NCBI GenBank assembly: GCA_937902665.1
Contig: CALELM010000024.1
Location: 1 to 47,250 of the forward strand
Origin: an uncultured Selenomonadaceae bacterium
Lineage (GTDB): Bacteria > Bacillota > Negativicutes > Selenomonadales > Selenomonadaceae
Direction of reading: 5' to 3'
Length of the DNA: 47,250 nucleotides
Made by a program: the position numbers and the translations under genes. Positions within the stretch are counted from its first letter, which is position 1; each line of letters begins with the position of its first letter. Of this stretch, positions 7,585-16,922 are shown one piece after another. The notes under the pieces are model-generated. The model saw only the letters and a list, made by a program, of their open reading frames with translations. It ran no database searches and had not been told where the DNA came from.

Positions 7585-9048
7585 TCATTTCATTCCATGC
7601 TTCCGATTCATTTCCATATCCGGCACAATGACAATCTCAATAGGATAAGGAATGATTCCCTGCCCATAGAGCAATCGGCAAACAGCAGGCCCCATATAAT
7701 TGGGATGCGGCCAGTTATCAATATCATTCCCTTTCGGAACATGAAGCTCTACCCTCGCCGCCCCTTGATGCTCTGCCTCCTGAACCTGCGAAATCATATC
7801 CCTCGTAACCGCCATGCAAATGGCAGGGGGGACACCATTCACCGTTGATTCGGCAAGACTTTGTTCCGCATTGATGGTACGGCAAAAAATCACGAGCGAA
7901 AGAATCGGAAGTACCGCCAAAAGCTGCGGCTTTCGGCAAAAAACATAAGCTGCCCCTGCTGTCATCAGGAAGAACAGGCAAAAAAAGAAACCTATCACAA
8001 CTTGCGGCCAAACAATATAGCTTCCTCCGGCCTTGGCGCAAACCAGTATCTCATATACTGCCCAAAGCACTGCAAGGGAAAGCATTTTAAGCTGGATGCT
8101 CCGATACATTGCATCTATGCTGTCCTTCTCCTTTCGCCGAAGCCACAGAACGACACTTCCGCCAAGAAACAAAACAGCAAAAGCCAGTGCCATATAGATT
8201 CCCTTGTTGTCCTGAACAACCACATGGAAAAAGGCAAGTGCCGTCTGTCCCACGGGCAAGTCCATAAGACTGCTGCCTATCTGTCCTGCCCTGCCGCCCG
8301 TTGCCTCAAAAAGAAGCGTCAAAAGCCACGCAATGATGATCCCCAAGGAAAACCTGCGTGTTTTCCATGCACGGAAATTCCAAAGGACATCTATCAATGC
8401 ATAGCCTGCCAAGAGGATACTATGCAGTACATTCGAGCAAAGCGCAAGAAAGAGCAGAAACACCAAAAGGCAATCCCCAAACCTCGTAAAATCCATACGC
8501 CGATCCCCCGGCACGTCCTTCCATATAAAGTACAGCACCAAGGACGCATTCAAAAGCGCAGGCATCGTGTAATGGTAGTAATTCGTCAAATTGATTGCCC
8601 AAAAAAGATACGCATTGTTATAATCCCCATGCCGAAAAATCAAAAAGTGAAACAAAAGAAAGATGCCGCCAAGCAAGCAAGAAACCCACGAGGAAATAGA
8701 AAAACGAGATTTCAGTACCTGAACCACCAAGTAAACATACACCGTGGTCAAGCCTGCCATCAGGACTGCCGAAACAACCATCATCGAAGAAACCAGATCC
8801 CCCAAAAATGGCAACACAAAATACGCCGCCACAGAAGCTGCCAAGGGCATCAAGGATTCCGGCAGAACCTTGACAGGATTAAAATCATGCCACTTGGGAA
8901 ATGCGATATTCCTCTGCTTTGACATATTCACCCAATCATCGCCGTCAAACATGACTAAGGGATGCACCTCTGTAAAAAACACGAACAGCGAAAGAAACAC
9001 CAATGCAAAAAACAGAAGCTCACCCTTTGGTTCCTTCCAAGCCCCCAT
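7585..9048 (-). CDS. Multi-pass membrane protein, possible GT-C glycosyltransferase
   Basis: A 487-residue protein with roughly ten to twelve hydrophobic helices. After the first helix it has FDGDDW (residues 34-39), an acidic motif in the first outside loop, where GT-C glycosyltransferases place their catalytic Asp. The C-terminal 80 residues are hydrophilic, with a conserved-looking HPNYMGPA stretch. I do not recognise a named family with certainty. Its start overlaps the stop of the O-antigen ligase gene as TGATG, so the two are translated together. With the GtrB-like enzyme at 4509-5462 nearby, it may transfer a lipid-carried sugar to LPS on the periplasmic side. Confidence 0.6.
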   Translation of the reverse strand: MGAWKEPKGELLFFALVFLSLFVFFTEVHPLVMFDGDDWVNMSKQRNIAFPKWHDFNPVKVLPESLMPLAASVAAYFVLPFLGDLVSSMMVVSAVLMAGLTTVYVYLVVQVLKSRFSISSWVSCLLGGIFLLFHFLIFRHGDYNNAYLFWAINLTNYYHYTMPALLNASLVLYFIWKDVPGDRRMDFTRFGDCLLVFLLFLALCSNVLHSILLAGYALIDVLWNFRAWKTRRFSLGIIIAWLLTLLFEATGGRAGQIGSSLMDLPVGQTALAFFHVVVQDNKGIYMALAFAVLFLGGSVVLWLRRKEKDSIDAMYRSIQLKMLSLAVLWAVYEILVCAKAGGSYIVWPQVVIGFFFCLFFLMTAGAAYVFCRKPQLLAVLPILSLVIFCRTINAEQSLAESTVNGVPPAICMAVTRDMISQVQEAEHQGAARVELHVPKGNDIDNWPHPNYMGPAVCRLLYGQGIIPYPIEIVIVPDMEMNRKHGMK

Positions 9049-10277
9049 CAGACCATTCCCTTCTTTCCTGCCTCAAGCCTTGCCGCCAGAAATGCCGTTC
9101 CGCAAAGCAGCCAATATTCCCGCATGATAGGCACCTGCTTCATGTTCGTATCCGTCATGCCCTCCAGCTGAAGTCCCGCAAATACCAGAATCATCATCAA
9201 GCCATACGGAAAGGCCGCCTTTTCTGCTTTCCAAAGCCTGTAAAACCTCCACAGAAAATATCCATGCATCAAGAGGAACATCGAAAAGCCGAGCATCCCG
9301 CCCTCTGCCAAATTCTGCATCAAATTGTTGTGCGGATGCCCATGGCCAGACCACGGATCTGCTGGGTTCACGGCACGTTCCATTGCCAACGGTGAAATAT
9401 ATTCCGTATTGTAGAACCAGCCAAACATATCCATTCCTACCCCCGTCAAAGGGTAGTCCCTGAAAATTTCCGTTGCCGCCTGCCACATCAGCAATCGCTC
9501 GCTGTTGCTCCGAAAGCTGGGATCTGCCATAGTCGAAACTCGATCGTGGAAGGACGGCAGTACTGCAAACCCTGCCCCCGCCGCCACGGAAACTACCACC
9601 AAAAACGCCAATATCTTTTTCCGAAACCTTTTGTGGCAGCAAGCGTAAAGAACCAAAACTGCCAAGAAAGCCAGCCAGCCGCCGCGCGTTCCGGAAAGAA
9701 CAAGTGTCACGAAAGACAGCACAGCCGTCAGCTGCAAAAAATTCCCTGCCCATCCATGCATATATTCACGCATCGACGTGAAGGACAGCACAGGAATCGC
9801 CATCAGCATATTGCTTGCTAAAAAAGTCGGAGAATGACTCAATCCAATGGGACGATTCCCCCAGCCATAATCCCAACCATTTGCGTATTGCCAAAATGCT
9901 GTACAGTCATTGACAAAGACAGAAGCACCAAAGGCAAGCCAAAGCCACTTCAGCTGCCATTTATGCCTGATGTAAAGCATTGCAAAAAAAAGCGGAAGAA
10001 AGCGATACGATGCCCCCAAAAGCTCCCGAAAGCTGTGCCATGCATCTACGGAGCAAATCGAGATCAATGCCCACACGGCAATATAAGCAAGGAAAACCCT
10101 GACTATGCCAGTATCCACCCGTGGAAATTTCTTCGCACGAAAACCTTGCACGAGCATCACTGCTGCACCAAGACCAATCGCCGTGCTTGCGCCTCCTGTT
10201 GACGTATTGATTGACAGCATCATCAGCATCAATACGGCAAACATCCACTTGTCGTATCCACCCAATGACTTCCACAT
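9048..10277 (-). CDS. waaL: O-antigen ligase family protein (WaaL/Wzy_C)
   Basis: A 409-residue inner-membrane protein with about ten helices, expected to join a lipid-linked glycan to the lipid A-core in the periplasm. The Wzy_C signature is present: SGTRGGW near residues 195-201 with its basic residue Arg198, and a long periplasmic loop ending in HGHPHNNLMQNLAEGG (from residue 312), which holds the His residues and the usual acidic-glycine turn. A WaaL ligase and a Wzy polymerase cannot be told apart safely by sequence; the neighbouring core heptosyltransferases favour ligase. The start has a GGATAGGAAA site and follows the GT9 gene by 6 bp. Confidence 0.8.
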   Translation of the reverse strand: MWKSLGGYDKWMFAVLMLMMLSINTSTGGASTAIGLGAAVMLVQGFRAKKFPRVDTGIVRVFLAYIAVWALISICSVDAWHSFRELLGASYRFLPLFFAMLYIRHKWQLKWLWLAFGASVFVNDCTAFWQYANGWDYGWGNRPIGLSHSPTFLASNMLMAIPVLSFTSMREYMHGWAGNFLQLTAVLSFVTLVLSGTRGGWLAFLAVLVLYACCHKRFRKKILAFLVVVSVAAGAGFAVLPSFHDRVSTMADPSFRSNSERLLMWQAATEIFRDYPLTGVGMDMFGWFYNTEYISPLAMERAVNPADPWSGHGHPHNNLMQNLAEGGMLGFSMFLLMHGYFLWRFYRLWKAEKAAFPYGLMMILVFAGLQLEGMTDTNMKQVPIMREYWLLCGTAFLAARLEAGKKGMV

Positions 10278-10283
10278 CGTTTC

Positions 10284-11381
10284 CTATCCCCTCGCCTTCC
10301 TGCCATTTTGCAGCTGCGGCAAAATCTTCTCACATTCCTCAATCACTCTGCCCGGCAATAAGTTCCATAAGCATCTGGGTTTTGGTGCATACGGGCATTC
10401 CTCCGGTCTGCAGGCACAAGGACAGCATGCCTCATCCGTCGTGAGAACTCTCGCCGCCTCGCTCGCTGGATGCCATCGGTCTGGATGCGTGCAGCCATAC
10501 AAAACAACCATAGGCTTTCCTGCTGTCGCAAGTACATGGGCAGCGCCAGTATCTACCGTAAGAAACAACTGGCATTCCTGAATCAAGGCAAGCAGGTCAA
10601 CGATCGATGTGTCACCGCAAAAATTAGCGACCGTCAGAGAACTTCCGCACAGCTTGCCGATTTGCTCGATCACTTCCTCCGCATATTCCCTGTCATTCGG
10701 CGCTCCAACAATAAAAAATGCAGCATCATATCGTTCGGACAAGCTTTTCACTGCCTCCGCAAAATACTCCTTCGGCCACGTTTTTAGAGGAAACGTCCCC
10801 TTGACGCAAAGAGCAATTCGATAGCTCGCCTTCGGCAGTCTTGCCAAAAGCCCCTTTGCCTTGCTCTCGTTTTCAGGCCTTACACATGCCATAACGGGCA
10901 TGGCATGCTCCTTGCTTCCCGTGAATTTCCTAATAATTTCCTGATAGGTTTCCCTCTGCAATGTCTTGTTCAGGTCATGTCCTATCGGTATCGTCTGCGT
11001 GTAAAACCACGTCACCTTGCTTTCCTTATCATCAAAAACCTTGCTCGGGCCAATCCTCTCAGGAATCCTTGCCAACCAGCAAAGCAACGCCGGCCTCAAT
11101 TTGCGATCAAGAGAAACAGACAGGTCAAAATTCCTCTGCTTTATTCTTTGCACCATATCCCGCATTTGTTTCCATGAACTCCCCTTGGCACGATAGTCAA
11201 AAACAATGACATCGTCTACCACGGGATTATCGCAGACCGCCTGCTGTACGGCAGGCTTTACCATCATGGTGATCCGTGCTGCCGGATACCTCCTGCGAAG
11301 CAGTACTATAGCGCTTGTCGTCAGCACTACATCCCCCAAATTCACCAACGCATTTACTAAAATATTCTTATATTCCTTCAT
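10284..11381 (-). CDS. Family 9 glycosyltransferase (heptosyltransferase)
   Basis: A GT-B enzyme of 365 residues related to WaaC, WaaF and WaaQ, which add L-glycero-D-manno-heptose to the LPS core in the cytoplasm. The N-terminal half begins ILVNALVNLGDVVLTTSA, the family's acceptor-side start; the C-terminal half has FLTVDTGAAHVLATAGKP, the donor-binding motif. It also carries a Cys cluster (CCPCACR-x-EEC, then PRC) near its C-terminus, a feature shared in variant form with the other two GT9 enzymes here. Which heptose position it fills cannot be read from the sequence. It is the fourth glycosyltransferase in from the WaaE-like gene and is followed at once by waaL. Confidence 0.85.
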   Translation of the reverse strand: MKEYKNILVNALVNLGDVVLTTSAIVLLRRRYPAARITMMVKPAVQQAVCDNPVVDDVIVFDYRAKGSSWKQMRDMVQRIKQRNFDLSVSLDRKLRPALLCWLARIPERIGPSKVFDDKESKVTWFYTQTIPIGHDLNKTLQRETYQEIIRKFTGSKEHAMPVMACVRPENESKAKGLLARLPKASYRIALCVKGTFPLKTWPKEYFAEAVKSLSERYDAAFFIVGAPNDREYAEEVIEQIGKLCGSSLTVANFCGDTSIVDLLALIQECQLFLTVDTGAAHVLATAGKPMVVLYGCTHPDRWHPASEAARVLTTDEACCPCACRPEECPYAPKPRCLWNLLPGRVIEECEKILPQLQNGRKARG

Positions 11382-11418
11382 GAAGCCTCATTTCCATTCT
11401 AAGCAATATACAGCAACT

Positions 11419-12546
11419 CTATTTCCCTTTCCCAATGAGCTGCTCCAGCTTTCCAATGACCTGACTGTAATCGCAGTATTCCTGCATCAACCTGTAGCCA
11501 TTCCACTTCATTCTATCGCACTCTTCCTCATGTTCGAGCAAATAGTTCAATCGTTCTGCGAATGCCGGAGCATCATCTACAGGAACCATGTATCCCGTTT
11601 CCCCATTCCTGATTACGTCCTCACAGCCGCCAATAGCACTGGTCACTGGTACCAAACCGCTGGACATTGCTTCAATCAGCGAAGTTGGAAAGCCCTCATG
11701 CCTTGAGGGAAACAGGTAAATATCCCCTAACGAATAGTATTCCTGCGGGGCATCGACCTCACCAACAATCACAGCACTTCCATCCGTTCTCGCTGCCATA
11801 TCGTTTAATGCACGCAGCAGTTCTTTTTTTCCCCCGCCAACGACAAAAAACTTTGCGTCTGGATGCTTTTCATGCACCAGTGGCCATGCCTTTATCATTG
11901 TCTCAATTCCCTTGTCTTCCACGATTCTGGAGCAAAAAACCACGACCCTGTCTCCTGCACCCAGACCATGCCCTTCACGCATTTTTGCCTTTTCCTCAGG
12001 AGACGGCATCGCAAATTTTTTCATATCCAATCCTTGCGGCAAGACAGACACTTTTCCTGCATCAATTTTTCCGTATTCGGTATACCCTTTTTGTATCTCC
12101 TTGGAAAGAGCAATATACCTGTCACATTTCGCAAATATCCTGCACCGCCAGCTTTCTTCCCGATGAAACAGCTCCGCTTTTCCCGTAAGCGACAAGGTCA
12201 CAGGCTTTCCAGTCAATTTTGCAAAAAGAATTGCCCATACGGCAAAGGAAGGTCTTCCTATGATGTAATAAGCGTCTATGTCACGATGCGTCGTCAGCAA
12301 TCGAATGATGATTTCAAGCCAACGAAACGGTGCATGCAGCCTGACTAGATCTATCCCCTCCAAGCATTCCCTTGCCTTGGTAAAAAAATACCTTTTTTTC
12401 GCCATGATTGTCACGCTGTTCCCTCGCAAGATCAGCTGTTTGGCATGATTTTCTGCATGAAACTCCGCACCGCTCTTGGTTGGCATTCCATCCTTTGAAA
12501 ACTTTTTCCCTACCGCAAAATCTTTCACTAACAAACAAATATGCAA
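11419..12546 (-). CDS. Family 4 glycosyltransferase (GT-B)
   Basis: A retaining glycosyltransferase of about 375 residues. The N-terminal half begins with HICLLVKDF and has a GAEFHAENHAKQLILRG acceptor-side motif; the C-terminal half shows VVFCSRIVEDKGIETMIKA and FPSRHEGFPTSLIEAMSSG, where the glutamates contact the nucleotide sugar. This is the classical GT4 pattern of enzymes that add hexoses to LPS cores. The start chosen is a TTG at 12546, directly before the first conserved strand and seven bases after GGGTGG; a start at 12573 is possible but adds an atypical tail. Substrate unknown. Confidence 0.82.
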   Translation of the reverse strand: MHICLLVKDFAVGKKFSKDGMPTKSGAEFHAENHAKQLILRGNSVTIMAKKRYFFTKARECLEGIDLVRLHAPFRWLEIIIRLLTTHRDIDAYYIIGRPSFAVWAILFAKLTGKPVTLSLTGKAELFHREESWRCRIFAKCDRYIALSKEIQKGYTEYGKIDAGKVSVLPQGLDMKKFAMPSPEEKAKMREGHGLGAGDRVVVFCSRIVEDKGIETMIKAWPLVHEKHPDAKFFVVGGGKKELLRALNDMAARTDGSAVIVGEVDAPQEYYSLGDIYLFPSRHEGFPTSLIEAMSSGLVPVTSAIGGCEDVIRNGETGYMVPVDDAPAFAERLNYLLEHEEECDRMKWNGYRLMQEYCDYSQVIGKLEQLIGKGK

Positions 12547-12616
12547 CGCAAAACCACCCTTCAGACAAAACAATTACACGAAATGGAAACGGCACCTTTG
12601 CCAAGCTTTCTCCTGC

Positions 12617-13516
12617 TCAGCGGAACAATGCCCCCATCTTTTCTGCAATCTGTGCATCCACATCATCCTGAAAAGCAAATCTCTTTCGATAGACCGCCCT
12701 TTTTCGTGTCGGCACTTCCTCCATCGTCTTGCGGGCTTCCGCGAGAGGTACCTCATAGAATCTTGCATCCTCCGTCAAAAAACCTCCTGCTTCTTCCCAA
12801 AACACACCGAAATCCGTCTTGAGCTTGCGGTTCCGCCTCACATGGTTGTTGGCATAATAGCCTTCATTCGATACGGCATAGATATGCCCTGCACCAAAGG
12901 CACGGGCCACTGCCATCGTCATATAGAGAATCAAATTCTTCGTCCGGTAGCGATGACTGCGTTTCGTCATCTCCTTGACAATATCCTTTGCTCCCTCCAT
13001 ATTCGGTCCCTGCATTGCACCGATCCAAAGCGAAACTTCCCCTGCCTTATTGGGTGCAAGCCAAAACATCATTTGGTAGAGGTGCTCCTTTCCCAGATTC
13101 ATTTCTATGGACAAAAGCCCTTCCTTTCGCTGTCCTGCCTCGAAGCAAAGAACCGCATACCAATCCAGATCTGCTTCCTGCGATCGCCATATTTCATAGG
13201 TATCTGCCAAGGAAAGCGACAAAAAATATTCTTCCTTCAGCTTTTCCTGCAAAAAGGAATAATGCGCACAAATCAAAGCTGCCCGCTCATCAAAGGTTGA
13301 CTTATTGTAAAAGAACGCACGGGTTGCCTGCTCTATCGGAAATGGATTCTTCTCCAGCATCCTCCTGCGAAGGGGATCTTCTTCAAAGTATCTCAGCAAG
13401 CGATGCATATCACTCCTATGAAGAAGGGTTCTTGCCAAAAAAATTGCCATGCGCCTCTTCTCCCTTGGATTCTTCAAATCATAGATTTTCTTCCCCAACG
13501 TCACAAATTCTTTCAC
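12617..13516 (-). CDS. VirK/YbjX family protein (DUF535)
   Basis: The 299-residue product matches the VirK/YbjX family by its overall pattern: an Arg/Leu-rich N-terminus, a central YFLSLSLADTYEIW block and a conserved segment LSIEMNLGKEHLYQMMFW, then SHRYRTKNL and an AVSNEGYYANNH motif near residues 218-229. In enteric pathogens members affect resistance to antimicrobial peptides and surface protein display, but no reaction is known. There are no membrane segments or signal peptide. It overlaps the WaaE-like gene by four bases (ATGA), so it is cotranslated with LPS core genes; a role in LPS modification is an inference from that position. Confidence 0.8.
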   Translation of the reverse strand: MKEFVTLGKKIYDLKNPREKRRMAIFLARTLLHRSDMHRLLRYFEEDPLRRRMLEKNPFPIEQATRAFFYNKSTFDERAALICAHYSFLQEKLKEEYFLSLSLADTYEIWRSQEADLDWYAVLCFEAGQRKEGLLSIEMNLGKEHLYQMMFWLAPNKAGEVSLWIGAMQGPNMEGAKDIVKEMTKRSHRYRTKNLILYMTMAVARAFGAGHIYAVSNEGYYANNHVRRNRKLKTDFGVFWEEAGGFLTEDARFYEVPLAEARKTMEEVPTRKRAVYRKRFAFQDDVDAQIAEKMGALFR

Positions 13517-14277
13517 TGCTTCTCACCTGTCCCCCGATTTCTGGCCTCCAGCTTCACATACTTTGTCAGCGTATAAAAAAAATGGTACAAGCACAAAAGA
13601 AAGCCAAGCCGCCCATCCAAAAAACCAAGCTTTACAACATACGTTTGAAAAAAGGCATATGCTGCATGAAACAAGCCTCCTGCCAAGCCGACATGCCTGC
13701 CCTGTTCCTGCAGCTTCTGCGCCATCATAGTTGTATACTGATTAAATTTCTCAAAATATTGCTCCCAGTTCCTATCGGCATAATGATAAGCCGGCTTCTT
13801 CATCTGCCGAACAGGAAGCTGGACTTCTGGATGCTCATGCACCACGCCCACCCACGTTACGCCGGTTCTTGGAAACAACCGAAGCACTCGGTCAGGACGA
13901 TACACACCATGCCGCATTGCCTGTCCCATCACGACACTCAGCCTTTGCATCGAGCCAGCTATGGGTTCATTCTCCCTTACGATGGCACAGATCTCCTCCC
14001 GCAAGCCATCGGTAACCCGCTCATCGGCATCTAAATACAATACCCAGTCCGTCTCCAGCACCGTCAAAGCAAAATTGCGCTGCCCTGCAAATCCATCTTC
14101 GCCCATCGGATGCAGGACAACTTTTGCCCCCTGCGCCTTTGCCAACTCGCAGGTAGCATCCTCACTTCCTGAATCCACCACGAGAATTTCGTCCGCAAAG
14201 CGTACGCTTTCGATGCAATCAACGATATTCCTTTCCTCATTCCTTGCCAGTATCACTACGGCCAATGTAGGCTTCAT
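13513..14277 (-). CDS. WaaE/KdtX-like core glycosyltransferase (family 2)
   Basis: A 254-residue GT-A enzyme similar to WaaE, which adds a glucose to the first core heptose. Features are LAVVILARNEERNI at the start, ILVVDSGSEDAT, the metal-binding LYLDADERV near residue 82, and a WVGVVHEHPEV region where the family places its catalytic residues. An amphipathic C-terminal segment (about 200-240) probably lies on the inner membrane. The ATG follows GGGAGTATGAT and sits one base after the upstream GT stop codon. The sugar may differ from glucose. Confidence 0.85.
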   Translation of the reverse strand: MKPTLAVVILARNEERNIVDCIESVRFADEILVVDSGSEDATCELAKAQGAKVVLHPMGEDGFAGQRNFALTVLETDWVLYLDADERVTDGLREEICAIVRENEPIAGSMQRLSVVMGQAMRHGVYRPDRVLRLFPRTGVTWVGVVHEHPEVQLPVRQMKKPAYHYADRNWEQYFEKFNQYTTMMAQKLQEQGRHVGLAGGLFHAAYAFFQTYVVKLGFLDGRLGFLLCLYHFFYTLTKYVKLEARNRGTGEKQ

Positions 14278-14278
14278 A

Positions 14279-15424
14279 TCATACTCCCAAAATTTTCTCT
14301 ATGCGTCTTGCAAAATTTTCAGGTGAAAACACCTCAGCAGCTCTCGAAAGCTCCGCCGCATATTCCCCGCTTCGCTCATCAAAATGATTGATGCAATCCT
14401 CCAGCACCCGACGAAGAGCTTCCATGTCACCACTAGGAAAAGTTTCCCCTATGTGAAAATCCCGAAACACCTCAGGATTCAGGTCATCGCTCGCAATCAC
14501 GGGACGCTCGCATCCAATCGCCGTAAAGAGCATCCCCCCCCAATGGTAACGATACCGAGGTGCAGAATACGGCATCAGAAGGAGATCCATCGAAAGGATT
14601 GCCTTCTGCCATTCCTCGCCAATCAAGCCCTTGTGCAGGAATTCCATCTCCGTATGCCCCTGATACTTTGCTATAATCCGCTCAAAATCCTCTGCATCCT
14701 CAGGATGCATCGTGGAACCCTGCACAATCAATTTCACTGGTCTTGCATAGGTTCCCTTTGCAAAAATCTCCAAGAAATCCTCCAGCCGCTTCTCCCTGCG
14801 ATACTGCCCGAAAAATCCAATCCTCAGAGGCTCATCCCGCTCCAGCTTCCGAGGAGGAGGAATTTCCTGTACATCGCGCGCCGTATAGGTCGGCGGAAAC
14901 ATGGGAAAGACATTCTCCTGCTTCTCACCGAAGATAGAATCCCCAAAGGTCAGAACTGCCATGCGAAGGTTCGGATTGCAAATCAGTTTCTTCGCTTCCC
15001 TAAAAAACTTCGGTGCTTCTCCCGGATTGATGCCATGCAGGACAAAAACAACGGGAACAGGGGAATGCCTCAAAACGTTCTTGGACAATGCACGCAAATA
15101 ACGATAGGTCGAGGTCGGCACAATAATAGCATCAACGCTCCCTGCCTTGACCTCCTCAAACAACTGCCGATACCACTTCTGCCGATGCATTTCCCTGCGA
15201 AACGACCAAATCAGCTTCTTGAGTCCCCTCACATTCGTATAGGAGATTGCCTTCCCCTCGAGTCTCTTGACAGGGACATGATAGTCAAAGCTGAAAACAA
15301 AATCCTCCGGCACATAAAAAGAGACCTCATGTCCCAGCTTTTGAAATTCCTCAACAAGGATCCGGTCAAAATCCACCTCATGACCGCCGGGAGTCATGAT
15401 ATTCTCAAAAATCGCCAGACGCAT
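14279..15424 (-). CDS. GT-B glycosyltransferase
   Basis: A 381-residue protein with a GT-B layout. The N-terminal domain starts MRLAIFENIMTPGGHEVDFD, a glycine-rich acceptor turn. The C-terminal domain begins near residue 220 with LRIGFFGQYRREKRLEDFLE and contains DLLLMPYSAPRYRYHWGGMLFTAIG, in place of the usual E-x7-E motif of GT4. It is therefore a divergent family 4-like enzyme, and its sugar cannot be predicted. It lies between gmhB and the WaaE-like gene with gaps of 21 and 1 bp, which places it in LPS core assembly. Confidence 0.7.
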   Translation of the reverse strand: MRLAIFENIMTPGGHEVDFDRILVEEFQKLGHEVSFYVPEDFVFSFDYHVPVKRLEGKAISYTNVRGLKKLIWSFRREMHRQKWYRQLFEEVKAGSVDAIIVPTSTYRYLRALSKNVLRHSPVPVVFVLHGINPGEAPKFFREAKKLICNPNLRMAVLTFGDSIFGEKQENVFPMFPPTYTARDVQEIPPPRKLERDEPLRIGFFGQYRREKRLEDFLEIFAKGTYARPVKLIVQGSTMHPEDAEDFERIIAKYQGHTEMEFLHKGLIGEEWQKAILSMDLLLMPYSAPRYRYHWGGMLFTAIGCERPVIASDDLNPEVFRDFHIGETFPSGDMEALRRVLEDCINHFDERSGEYAAELSRAAEVFSPENFARRIEKILGV

Positions 15425-15445
15425 GTGCCTCTCTTCCTCTCCATT

Positions 15446-15946
15446 TCACTTCAGCATTCTTCGCAATGTTTCAAGCAGGCTTCCGCCCTCATAACGAATC
15501 CCCTTTACCCCTGCATTTTCAGCGCACCTCATGTCGCTTTCCGTATCTCCGACAAAAAAGGAACGCTCTTTGTCAATATCGAATCTCTCGCAGGCAAGGT
15601 TCACCATCTTTGGGCTTGGCTTGCGGCAATCACAGGCAAAGGAATACCCTGCCACAGTCCCTTTTTCATGATGCGGGCAGTAATAGAGGGCATCCAAATG
15701 AGCGTCCTGCTTCCTCAGCTCCTCATTCATCCAGTCATAGACCTTCTTCACGTCCTCCTCTGGATAATATCCCCGTGCCACGCCACTCTGGTTCGTCACG
15801 AGAATCGCAAGATACCCCTTGTCATTCACATACTTGACTGCCTGTTTCGCCCCCTCGATCCAAACAAAATCCTCTGGTCGATGCAGGTAATGGATATCCA
15901 CGTTCAAGGTTCCGTCACGGTCAAAAAAGACCGCCTTATTCCTCAT
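15446..15946 (-). CDS. gmhB: D-glycero-beta-D-manno-heptose 1,7-bisphosphate 7-phosphatase
   Basis: This HAD-family phosphatase removes the 7-phosphate from heptose bisphosphate in ADP-heptose synthesis. The DxD nucleophile pair is at Asp9 and Asp11 (FFDRDGTLN). A zinc-binding loop typical of GmhB follows, with CPHH and a later CDC, and then the VGDTESDMRCA motif that holds the metal. The start is the ATG at 15946, with a GGGGGA site upstream. This places the first 11 bases of the gene inside the end of hldD, so the two are coupled. At 166 residues it has the normal family length. Confidence 0.92.
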   Translation of the reverse strand: MRNKAVFFDRDGTLNVDIHYLHRPEDFVWIEGAKQAVKYVNDKGYLAILVTNQSGVARGYYPEEDVKKVYDWMNEELRKQDAHLDALYYCPHHEKGTVAGYSFACDCRKPSPKMVNLACERFDIDKERSFFVGDTESDMRCAENAGVKGIRYEGGSLLETLRRMLK

Positions 15947-16907
15947 AGCTGAAATATCCCCCAGCTTCCAAAAAATCGCAATATTCCTTGACAGCATCCT
16001 TCATGTCATAGAAGCCTTGGTCATAGCCAGCCGCCAAGAGATTAGCATTATCCGACTGCGTAAAGTTCTGGTACTTGCCGCGAAGCACCTCCGGAAACTC
16101 CCGATATTCAATCCTTCCTTTTCCCAATGCATCGATGACTGCCTGTGCCGCCTCATTGTAGGTATGTGCCGTACCCGTACCGCAGTTGTAGATCCCGCTC
16201 GGTCCCTTCTGCTCCCAAAACCAGAGATTGACCTTCACGACATCCTTGACATAGACAAAATCCCTGCGCTGCTCGCCGTTGCCGTAGCCATCCGTCCCCT
16301 CAAAAAGACGGGCAACTCCCGTAGACTTCACCTGATGGTAAAGCTGGTAAAAGATGGACGCCATTTTCCCTTTGTGATGCTCCTGCGGGCCATAGACATT
16401 GAAATACTTAAGACCTACGATACGGCTCCTTGCCTCCGGAAGCACCTGCCGAACATAGCGGTCAAAAGCAAGCTTCGAGAAGGCATAAGGATTCAATGCA
16501 TCCTCGCAGGCATCTCCCTCCGTGAAACCGTTCCTTCCGCTGCCATAGGTCGAAGCCGAAGACGCATAGAAGAACGGGATACGGTGCTGCATGCAAAAAT
16601 GCAGGAGCGACTTGGAATACTCATAATTCACACGCATCATATAGTTGACATCATATTCCATCGTATCCGAGCAGGCACCCTCATGGAACACGGCATCAAT
16701 ATCCGTCCCATCAAAGTTGTCCTCCTCAATGCTCTGCAGGAAATCGTCCTTGTGCTGGTAATCAATGAACTTCAAGCCCCTCAGGTTCTTGTAATTTGCC
16801 CCATCCTTGAGATCGTCCACAATCAGGATATCCGTCCTGCCTCGGCGATTCAATTCCTTTACCAAATTGCTGCCGATAAAGCCGGCCGCTCCCGTCACGA
16901 TAATCAT
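15936..16907 (-). CDS. hldD: ADP-L-glycero-D-manno-heptose 6-epimerase
   Basis: HldD (RfaD/GmhD) inverts C6 of ADP-D-glycero-D-manno-heptose to give the L-glycero form used by heptosyltransferases. The 323-residue protein is a short-chain dehydrogenase/epimerase: GAAGFIGSNL at residues 6-15 binds NADP, SSASTYG (116-122) and Tyr141-x3-Lys145 (YAFSK) form the active site, and KYFNVYGPQEHHKGKMAS is the HldD signature. A GGGGAGG site precedes the start. It sits between a heptose kinase and gmhB, so most of the pathway is encoded together; gmhA, which makes the first heptose phosphate, is not in the window. Confidence 0.94.
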   Translation of the reverse strand: MIIVTGAAGFIGSNLVKELNRRGRTDILIVDDLKDGANYKNLRGLKFIDYQHKDDFLQSIEEDNFDGTDIDAVFHEGACSDTMEYDVNYMMRVNYEYSKSLLHFCMQHRIPFFYASSASTYGSGRNGFTEGDACEDALNPYAFSKLAFDRYVRQVLPEARSRIVGLKYFNVYGPQEHHKGKMASIFYQLYHQVKSTGVARLFEGTDGYGNGEQRRDFVYVKDVVKVNLWFWEQKGPSGIYNCGTGTAHTYNEAAQAVIDALGKGRIEYREFPEVLRGKYQNFTQSDNANLLAAGYDQGFYDMKDAVKEYCDFLEAGGYFSYEE

Positions 16908-16922
16908 ATTCCTGTCCTCCCC

